Part shown: piece by piece, positions 1 to 5,468 of the stretch
Layout: the number at the start of each line of letters is the position of its first letter
Numbering within the stretch: position 1 is the first letter of the stretch
NCBI GenBank assembly: GCA_903930085.1
Contig: CAIYXD010000219.1
Span: forward strand, 1 to 6,866
From: an uncultured Flavobacteriia bacterium
GTDB taxonomy: Bacteria; Bacteroidota; Bacteroidia; Flavobacteriales_D; Crocinitomicaceae
Length of the DNA: 6,866 nt
Direction: 5' to 3'
Notes under the pieces: model-generated
What the model saw: only the letters and a program-made list of their open reading frames with translations
Told to the model about the DNA's origin: nothing
Databases searched by the model: none
Translations under genes and position numbers: made by a program

Positions 1-3000
1 GCTGTATTTCAATTGGATGCAGTAATTTATGATGTGAACACAAGTACGCTAAACATTTCAAACGAGCAATTCATTTCTACAGGACAAATGTTCTCCTTTC
101 CTCCCAATTTAGAAGAGGTCAGGTCGATAACTGCAGCACCCAATGGTAAGTATTATTTCTTCACCCATGACACCATAGGATTTATCCATAACAACTTCAA
201 CCTTTGTCCAAATGGTAGTTCTAGTTTCTATAAAAACAACCATGGAATAGGACTTGGCTATAAATGTGAAGACTTCCGCTACGATAATGCCGGAATCATG
301 GCTATACGTGCTGATGCCAATGCTGTTTATGTTCACCGAGGGAATCAACTTCAAAAACGATCGTTGTCCTCCGGTGCCTTGATTTCCTCTGTTGCTATTG
401 TTGGCGGGGCATTCAACAGTGTTTTCCTTGGTGGAAATCAGGTCGCCAATAGCGGTATTGATATAGACAACTGTGGGAATATTTATGTTGGCTCCCAAAC
501 AGGAGTGTATAAATTTAATTCGAATCTAATGCAACAAGCATTTTATGCTACAGCGTTCAAAGTTTATGATGTTAAGGTAAATTCAGGTGGAGAAATTATA
601 GCGTGTGGCGGAACAGGAAATTCCACAAACGCTTCTCGGAGTGGTGGTGTCCAACTATTCGCTGCGTCGGCGTGTGCTCCAATCCCTACCACCTGCTGTG
701 ATGCAACAATCTGTATTCCGCAAGATGTATGCGTTACCGATGCGCCTATTGCGCTGACAGCAGCGACCGCTGGTGGCACATGGTCTGGTTTGGGAGTAAG
801 TGCCAACGGAATTTTTAATCCAACTACAGCAGGCGTTGGAACACAAAATATCACGTATACTTTACCTTGTGGCTCCGAAACAATTACTATCAATGTTGCG
901 GCATGCGCAAGCCTTATAGTTTGCCAAGAGACAAATGGACAACTCACCGTTTCAGGGGGCAGTCCAACGTATACTTGGAGCCAAGGAACTACTACAACTA
1001 CTACAGTAACCCCAGCCAATGCAGCGGAATGTACAGCATGTGGGGGAACCCCGCAATTCATCCCGTTTTTCAATATCTACAATGGTTGTACGCCCACGCA
1101 ATGCACAAATTCGGTGACCACATGGACAGCTATTGGAACAGGGACTTCACAAACCATTACCTCGTATCCTGTTCAAATTACCGATGGAAACGCAACTGTG
1201 CTGATCTTGAATAGCGCGGCTGGAATCCTTTCGTGCTCAACGAATCCTTGCCCAACAATTAGTGTTAACTCAACAACAACTCCCGTCTCCTGCTTCGCTG
1301 GAAACAATGGAACAGCAACAATAAATGCAACGGGAGGAGCTGCAAACTATACCTATTCATGGTCACCAGGTGGACTTTCAGGTGTAACACAGAATAGCCT
1401 TGCAGCGGGGATCTATACGGTGAACGTTTTAGATGCCAATAATTGTCCAGGATCGACAACTGTAACCATTACTCAACCCGCTGTCGCTTTAAGTGTTACC
1501 AGTTCGGCTACACCAACAAATTGTGGTGCAAATTCAGGAACAGCTACAGCCACTGTAAGCGGTGGGACAGCCACTTATTCATATGCTTGGACACCAAACG
1601 TTGGCTCGGGCGCAAGTATTTCATCACTTGCAGCAGGAACTTATAGCTTGGTTGTGACCGATGCAAATGGTTGCACGGCGATTGGAAATGCCACTGTTAC
1701 CGCAAACAATAGTCCAAGTATATCCGTTGTAAATTCATCCAATGTGACTTGCTTTGGAGCAAATAATGGTGCAGCAGTAGTAACCGCAACAGGTGGAACC
1801 GGAACATTAACATATACATGGTCTCCAGGAGCTTTAGTAGGTACAACTCAAAATGCATTGCCCCCAAATACGTATACTGTAATCGTAACCGACGGAGTTG
1901 GATGTACAAATTCAACAACTGTATCAATTTCAAGTCCAACCGCTATCACAATTACTCCTAGTACTATTACACCTGCAAACTGTGGTGTCAGCAATGGAGC
2001 TGCAACAATTTTAGTAACGGGAGGATTTGGAAACTACACTTATGATTGGCAACCAATCGGTGGGACAGGGTCTACGGCAAGCAATATCCCTGCAGGTGTT
2101 TACAATGTGATTGTGCAAGATCAAAATGGTTGCACAGACAGCACTTTTATCGCTGTTACTAATATCGGCGGACCAATTGTCAGTATTTCGAGTGTGTCGA
2201 ATGTTACCTGCTTTGGCGGGAATGATGGTTCGGCAACAGTCACTGCATCAGGGGGAAGTTCTCCATACACGTATGCTTGGTCACCATTCGGTGGTTCGGG
2301 AGCAATAGCAACTGGATTGTCTGATGGGGAATATACCGTGGCTGTTACCGACGCTGCAGGTTGTATAAGTTCTGCTACTGCAACAATTACCGAAACCACT
2401 GCAATTATAATTACGGAAACGATTACCAATGTCGACTGCACAAATCTCGGAACTGGACAAATTAGCGCGGTTGCCACCAATGGAACGGCTCCATACACCT
2501 ATTTATGGTCAAATGGAACAAGTGGGGCGACAATCACCGCTTTGACTGGGAATACTTCCTATTCATTAACCGTTACCGATGCCAATGGATGTGTAGTATC
2601 TGAAACATATCCACTTGGTTTGTCGGGCAATTTGAATGTTGTAGCAAGTGCATCAGCAACAAATATTCTTCAAGGTGCAACTGTTCAGTTGAATGCAACA
2701 GGAGCAACTTCTTACAGTTGGTCGCCATCAAATGGTTTGTCCTGTGCGACATGCCCAGAAACGGATGCGACGCCTACCACAACGACAAGCTACATAGTTG
2801 AAGGGACAGACCTCTTCGGTTGCACAGGAGTTGATACCGTAACGATTTATGTTCAAACAGTTTGTGGCGACTTGTATATTCCAACGGCATTCTCCCCTAA
2901 TGGAACTGGTTTAATGGCTAACAACACGTTGTGTATTTACGGGAATTGTATCTCTAAACTCGATTATGCCGTTTATGACCGTTGGGGTGAAAAGGTATTT

Positions 3001-3147
3001 CAAACAACCGAAATGGATCCGCAATGTTGGGATGGTACATTCCGCGGAAAAGAATTGAATTCGGGGATTTATGCATACAAAATTAAGGTTGCACTTTCCG
3101 ATGGAACATACATTGAAGAAGCTGGAAACCTATCATTAATGCGCTAA
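1..3147 (+). CDS. SprB-like repeat surface protein with type B T9SS C-terminal domain (5'-partial)
   Basis: Probable large secreted surface protein (adhesin or filament) exported by the type IX secretion system. The frame is open from base 1, so the start and signal peptide lie upstream; the TTG at 13 is not a convincing start. Residues are numbered from the first visible codon (1048 in all). About 5-220 look like a beta-propeller (for example SGIDIDNCGNIYVGS at 151-165). A Cys-rich linker follows, with C232-C233. An Ig-like domain at about 244-300 has the GGTWSG...FNPTTAGVGT pattern common in Bacteroidota. A Thr/Cys-rich segment runs to 419, then six SprB-like repeats (420-876), a PKD/Ig-like domain (about 877-954) and a gliding-motility-associated C-terminal domain (955-1048) ending LSLMR. 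A PorP/SprF gene starts 15 bp downstream, probably in the same operon. SprB of Flavobacterium is far longer, so this is a relative in architecture, not a clear orthologue. The ligand is unknown. Confidence 0.9.
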   Translation, partial: AVFQLDAVIYDVNTSTLNISNEQFISTGQMFSFPPNLEEVRSITAAPNGKYYFFTHDTIGFIHNNFNLCPNGSSSFYKNNHGIGLGYKCEDFRYDNAGIMAIRADANAVYVHRGNQLQKRSLSSGALISSVAIVGGAFNSVFLGGNQVANSGIDIDNCGNIYVGSQTGVYKFNSNLMQQAFYATAFKVYDVKVNSGGEIIACGGTGNSTNASRSGGVQLFAASACAPIPTTCCDATICIPQDVCVTDAPIALTAATAGGTWSGLGVSANGIFNPTTAGVGTQNITYTLPCGSETITINVAACASLIVCQETNGQLTVSGGSPTYTWSQGTTTTTTVTPANAAECTACGGTPQFIPFFNIYNGCTPTQCTNSVTTWTAIGTGTSQTITSYPVQITDGNATVLILNSAAGILSCSTNPCPTISVNSTTTPVSCFAGNNGTATINATGGAANYTYSWSPGGLSGVTQNSLAAGIYTVNVLDANNCPGSTTVTITQPAVALSVTSSATPTNCGANSGTATATVSGGTATYSYAWTPNVGSGASISSLAAGTYSLVVTDANGCTAIGNATVTANNSPSISVVNSSNVTCFGANNGAAVVTATGGTGTLTYTWSPGALVGTTQNALPPNTYTVIVTDGVGCTNSTTVSISSPTAITITPSTITPANCGVSNGAATILVTGGFGNYTYDWQPIGGTGSTASNIPAGVYNVIVQDQNGCTDSTFIAVTNIGGPIVSISSVSNVTCFGGNDGSATVTASGGSSPYTYAWSPFGGSGAIATGLSDGEYTVAVTDAAGCISSATATITETTAIIITETITNVDCTNLGTGQISAVATNGTAPYTYLWSNGTSGATITALTGNTSYSLTVTDANGCVVSETYPLGLSGNLNVVASASATNILQGATVQLNATGATSYSWSPSNGLSCATCPETDATPTTTTSYIVEGTDLFGCTGVDTVTIYVQTVCGDLYIPTAFSPNGTGLMANNTLCIYGNCISKLDYAVYDRWGEKVFQTTEMDPQCWDGTFRGKELNSGIYAYKIKVALSDGTYIEEAGNLSLMR
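988..1005 (+). repeat. Short tandem repeat (2 x 9 bp, ACTACTACA) coding six threonines
   Basis: Two perfect copies of ACTACTACA encode a run of six Thr at residues 330-335 of the surface protein, in the linker between the first Ig-like domain and the SprB-like repeats. It is in frame and adds three residues per copy, so copy-number change would lengthen the linker without breaking the gene. Too short to claim phase variation. Confidence 0.6.
1258..2628 (+). repeat. Array of six SprB-like protein repeats
   Basis: Six in-frame coding repeats, by my hand alignment: R1 1258-1488, R2 1489-1719, R3 1720-1944, R4 1945-2175, R5 2176-2403 and R6 2404-2628, giving 77, 77, 75, 77, 76 and 75 codons. Each has an early Cys, a Gly-rich turn ending in TGG or SGG (TNG in R6), a Y-x-W core (YSWSP, YAWTP, YTWSP, YDWQP, YAWSP, YLWSN), a Y-[TSN]-[VL] strand and a late Cys in a D-x-x-x-C motif. 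The two cysteines are 50-51 residues apart in every unit. R1, R3 and R5 share CF[AG]xN[ND]G after the first Cys, whereas R2 and R4 have NCGxx[SN]G. DNA-level divergence between units is considerable, so the array looks old rather than freshly amplified. Such repeats form stalk-like beta-sandwich chains in SprB-type adhesins. Confidence 0.85.
2863..3144 (+). other. Type B T9SS sorting domain (gliding-motility-associated C-terminal domain)
   Basis: The last 94 residues of the surface protein match the CHU_C/TIGR04131-type domain: LYIPTAFSPNG at its start, YDRWGEKVF (R994-W995-G996), WDGTFRGKELNSGIYAYK, and the terminal Gly-x-Leu-x-Leu-x-Arg ending. In this family the domain directs the passenger through the T9SS and, for type B domains, normally requires a PorP/SprF-like partner, which is encoded next door. 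The usual NGDGxND loop reads NGTGLMANN (967-975), and there are extra cysteines at C955, C978, C983 and C1009. Confidence 0.88.
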
Positions 3148-3162
3148 ACGAAATAAAAAAAG

Positions 3163-4197
3163 ATGAATACACGCGTAAAATATACGATTGCATTGCTTTC
3201 ATTCTTAGGGGGAAATATCTTTGCCCAAGATGTCCATTTTTCCCAAATGGAATTTTCACCACTAACCTTAAACCCTGGATTGGCGGGCGCAAATTCTCCT
3301 ATGCAGGGAATTGTAAACTACCGCAGTCAGTGGAATTCTTTCGCAGTGCCTTACCAAACAATTGCTGCATCCTTTGATGCCCGGTTAAATGAAAAGAAAC
3401 GCCGTAAAAAAGGGATTTTAGCTGCCGGTCTAAGCTTCTTCAATGATCAATCTGGAGAAATGAAAGTAAAAACTACGAGTGTAAACGCATCCCTTGCCTA
3501 CCATCTTATCATCGACCGAAAAAGCACGATTGGCTTGGGTATATACTCCGGGTTTAGTCAACGATCACTTGATCCGAATGGCGGTCGTTGGGGAAGTCAA
3601 TACGATGGAACTAGCTACAATGCCGCTCTTCCTTCTGGTGAAACGTTTAATACGCCATCCTTCATTTTTTTCGATGCAGGAACAGGCTTAGTATATACCT
3701 ACAAGGAAAAGCAAGGATATATGACACAAAATAACCAGCGCGCAATTAATGCTGGAGTCGCGGTTTACCACTTGAATCGTCCCGGTTATTCATTTATAGA
3801 TAAAAACACTGAAACCCTTTACGTGCGCTGGTCGGCTTTTGTTAATGCGGAAATCGGATTGAATAATTCTCGCGCTTCGTTGTTGCCGGGAATCTATTTT
3901 CAACGCCAAAAATCTGCCATGGAAATTCTATATGGCCTATATTATAAATACCAATTGAGTGAAGGCTCTAAAGCAACAGGATTTACGCGTCCTGCAGCTC
4001 TTTATTTCGGTCTTTATAATAGATTTAGAGATGCGCTAGTTGGAAAATTCATGTTTGAATGGGATCAGTTTTCGGCAGGATTCGCTTACGATATAAATGT
4101 CTCAAGTTTAAATACTGCCTCCAAAGCCCGCGGTGGATTTGAGCTATTCCTTCGCTTCAATATTGGCAACGGAGGAGGATTTAGAGCAAGGATTTAA
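3163..4197 (+). CDS. PorP/SprF family type IX secretion system outer membrane protein
   Basis: Complete gene of 344 residues, the usual length for the PorP/SprF family. Residues 1-21 form a signal peptide (basic NTRVK start, hydrophobic core, cleavage after NIFA) and the mature protein starts QDVHFSQMEFSPLTLNPGLAG, a close match to the family's QDPHFSQ...LNPAxAG hallmark. The YRSQWNSF motif (about 48-55) is also diagnostic. The rest alternates polar and aromatic residues, as expected of outer-membrane beta strands, and ends in the strand FELFLRF before a short Gly/Arg tail. In Flavobacterium, SprF is required for delivery of SprB to the surface, and PorP-like proteins accompany other type B cargo. 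The tight 15-bp spacing to the upstream adhesin gene suggests co-transcription and a cargo-partner relationship (inference). The leader is A-rich (AAATAAAAAAAG) with no strong Shine-Dalgarno, normal for Bacteroidota. I give no symbol because it cannot be shown to be the sprF orthologue. Confidence 0.93.
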   Translation: MNTRVKYTIALLSFLGGNIFAQDVHFSQMEFSPLTLNPGLAGANSPMQGIVNYRSQWNSFAVPYQTIAASFDARLNEKKRRKKGILAAGLSFFNDQSGEMKVKTTSVNASLAYHLIIDRKSTIGLGIYSGFSQRSLDPNGGRWGSQYDGTSYNAALPSGETFNTPSFIFFDAGTGLVYTYKEKQGYMTQNNQRAINAGVAVYHLNRPGYSFIDKNTETLYVRWSAFVNAEIGLNNSRASLLPGIYFQRQKSAMEILYGLYYKYQLSEGSKATGFTRPAALYFGLYNRFRDALVGKFMFEWDQFSAGFAYDINVSSLNTASKARGGFELFLRFNIGNGGGFRARI

Positions 4198-4237
4198 TGG
4201 TGCTAATTCATCTTCTTATCTCTCTTCTTCCAGCTAA

Positions 4238-4251
4238 AATCCATATGGATT
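4238..4251. repeat. 14-bp perfect palindrome AATCCATATGGATT
   Basis: A perfect inverted repeat starting 41 bp after the PorP/SprF stop codon. As RNA it could fold into five pairs around an ATAT loop, extended by two further pairs beyond one mismatch. It is followed by TCTATTT rather than a clean U-tract, so it is at best a weak terminator. It could equally be a protein-binding site or chance. Confidence 0.35.
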
Positions 4252-4380
4252 CTATTTAAAGTGAACTTTTTTCTGGGTCAGTATTTTCTACTACTTCCGC
4301 TAATCTATTTTTTTAATGTGCCTTTTTTACCTCTTGCTATCCTTAAGCTAATCCCTTCTTTCAAACCAATTTTTTTTTAA

Positions 4381-4388
4381 TATATTTG
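4381..4388 (+). promoter_or_regulatory. Putative Bacteroidota -7 promoter element (TATATTTG)
   Basis: TATATTTG matches the Bacteroidota sigma-70-type -7 consensus TAnnTTTG exactly and lies 60 bp before the ATG of the oxidoreductase gene, which would give a 5' leader of roughly 50-55 bases. I see no good TTTG/TTG -33 element 19-23 bp upstream; that stretch reads TTCTTTCAAACC. In T-rich DNA an 8-base match with two free positions can occur by chance. Confidence 0.45.
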
Positions 4389-4448
4389 ATATAACTTAAA
4401 ATACTGAATGGTGTTTGTTACCCTTCAAATCTGTTCCATTCACATCAA

Positions 4449-5456
4449 ATGAAAGCACTTTTTCTGCAAAAATATGGTTTGTTTATTCGTAGAAACCTCC
4501 AATTTCTCGAAAAAGAACTCGATAAACCGGGTGAAAACGATCTTTTGATTGAGGTATTTGCTGCCGGACTTAACCCCGTTGATTATAAGATTATTTATGG
4601 GATGGCGCTTCCTTTTACACGCCCGAATCGTCCATTTCCACTAGGTTTCGATCTTTCTGGGGTTGTAATTGGAAAAGGGGAAAATGTGCAGGATTTTACA
4701 ATTGGCGATGCGGTTTATGCAAAAGTTCCTTGGGAGCAAATGGGAACGATTGCCACTCAAATTAGCGTGCGATCAGATATGGTTGCACTAAAACCAAAGA
4801 ACATAAATTTTGAGGAGGCAGCAGGAATTCCATTGGTTGGATGCACTGTAGTTGATTCTTTTAAAGTTGCAGAAATCAAAGAAGGAACATCGGTTTTGAT
4901 TTATGCTGGTTCGGGCGGAATTGGATCTTTTGCAATTCAATATGCTAAATTTTTAGGTGCTTATGTGTATACAACAACGAGCACAAGCAACGTGGAATGG
5001 GTTAAAAAACTCGGAGCAGATTGCGTAATTGATTACAAAAAGGAAGATTTCAGAAAAAGGGTACAAAACGTCGATGTTGTCTACGATACGCTCGGCGGAA
5101 GCTATACCGGCAAAGCATTGAAAGTGGTTAGAAATGGCGGGAAAATTATAAGTATTGCAGGGCATCACGATGATGCAACCTTGAAAAAAGTTGGAGTGGC
5201 AAAAATTTTCCGCCTCCTATTTTGGGTGAAAGGTAGTATTCTGCTGTTTCGCACGCAACGGAAAAATGTATTTTACAAGCATGTTTGGAGCTATCCAAAT
5301 CAAACAACCTTGAATTACATTCGGGATTTGGTGGAAGCGGAAAAAATCAAACCGATAGTAGATCAAGTATTTCCATTCGAAGATGCAGTAAATGCGCTAG
5401 TCTACCTTCAAAAAAAAAGAGCGAAAGGAAAAGTTATTGTTAGCATGAAGCAATAA
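4449..5456 (+). CDS. Zinc-free medium-chain NAD(P)H-dependent oxidoreductase (quinone oxidoreductase-like)
   Basis: Complete 335-residue member of the medium-chain dehydrogenase/reductase superfamily, the usual length. The N-terminal GroES-like catalytic domain has the typical MKA start, AAGLNPVDYK (38-47), LGFDLSGVV (65-73) and FTIGDAVYA (83-91). The Rossmann nucleotide-binding domain carries YAGSGGIGSFAIQ (152-164), a GxGGxG-type motif with Ser where Ala is common, then a KKLGADCVIDY segment. The C-terminus returns to the catalytic domain (KIKPIVDQVFPFEDA, then GKVIVS). Neither the zinc-binding GHE motif nor the four-Cys structural zinc lobe is present, so it should reduce C=C bonds, quinones or similar acceptors with NAD(P)H rather than oxidise alcohols (family inference). 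Cytoplasmic; no signal peptide. No clear Shine-Dalgarno precedes the ATG, and no in-frame ATG lies just upstream. The downstream flavoprotein gene begins 12 bp after the stop, suggesting one transcript. Substrate unknown. Confidence 0.9.
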   Translation: MKALFLQKYGLFIRRNLQFLEKELDKPGENDLLIEVFAAGLNPVDYKIIYGMALPFTRPNRPFPLGFDLSGVVIGKGENVQDFTIGDAVYAKVPWEQMGTIATQISVRSDMVALKPKNINFEEAAGIPLVGCTVVDSFKVAEIKEGTSVLIYAGSGGIGSFAIQYAKFLGAYVYTTTSTSNVEWVKKLGADCVIDYKKEDFRKRVQNVDVVYDTLGGSYTGKALKVVRNGGKIISIAGHHDDATLKKVGVAKIFRLLFWVKGSILLFRTQRKNVFYKHVWSYPNQTTLNYIRDLVEAEKIKPIVDQVFPFEDAVNALVYLQKKRAKGKVIVSMKQ

Positions 5457-5468
5457 AAAGAAGCTGAA

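Larger units (their letters stand above)
4198..4448 (+). other. Non-coding intergenic region between two transcription units
   Basis: About 250 bp that is strongly T-rich on the + strand, with several pyrimidine tracts and a run of nine T near 4370-4378. I find no credible reading frame, RNA gene or strong GC-rich hairpin. It holds a 14-bp palindrome near the PorP/SprF stop and a Bacteroidota -7-like element near the downstream gene, so it most likely contains the 3' end of the first unit and the promoter of the second. Confidence 0.7.

Noticed and set aside
13..15. TTG as the start codon of the surface protein gene
   Set aside because: The frame is open back to base 1, no signal peptide follows, and a T9SS cargo must have one. 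The gene most likely begins upstream of the window.
564..1073. 169-codon open frame on the minus strand
   Set aside because: It lies wholly inside the surface protein gene. Val/Pro-rich composition is what antisense of Thr/Gly/Asn-rich codons gives, and no domain is recognisable.
2121..2498. 125-codon open frame on the minus strand
   Set aside because: Antisense shadow of the SprB-like repeats; low-complexity Val/Ile/Ala product without motifs.
1258..2628. Regular spacing of about 230 bp as a possible CRISPR or non-coding repeat array
   Set aside because: Units are far too long and divergent for CRISPR, and the period is conserved at protein level in a single open frame.
4236..4270. Intrinsic terminator after the PorP/SprF gene
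   Set aside because: The palindrome gives only a short AT-rich stem with an ATAT loop and no immediate U-tract. The nearby AAAG-TGAA-CTTT before a T-run has only four pairs. Neither is strong enough to call.
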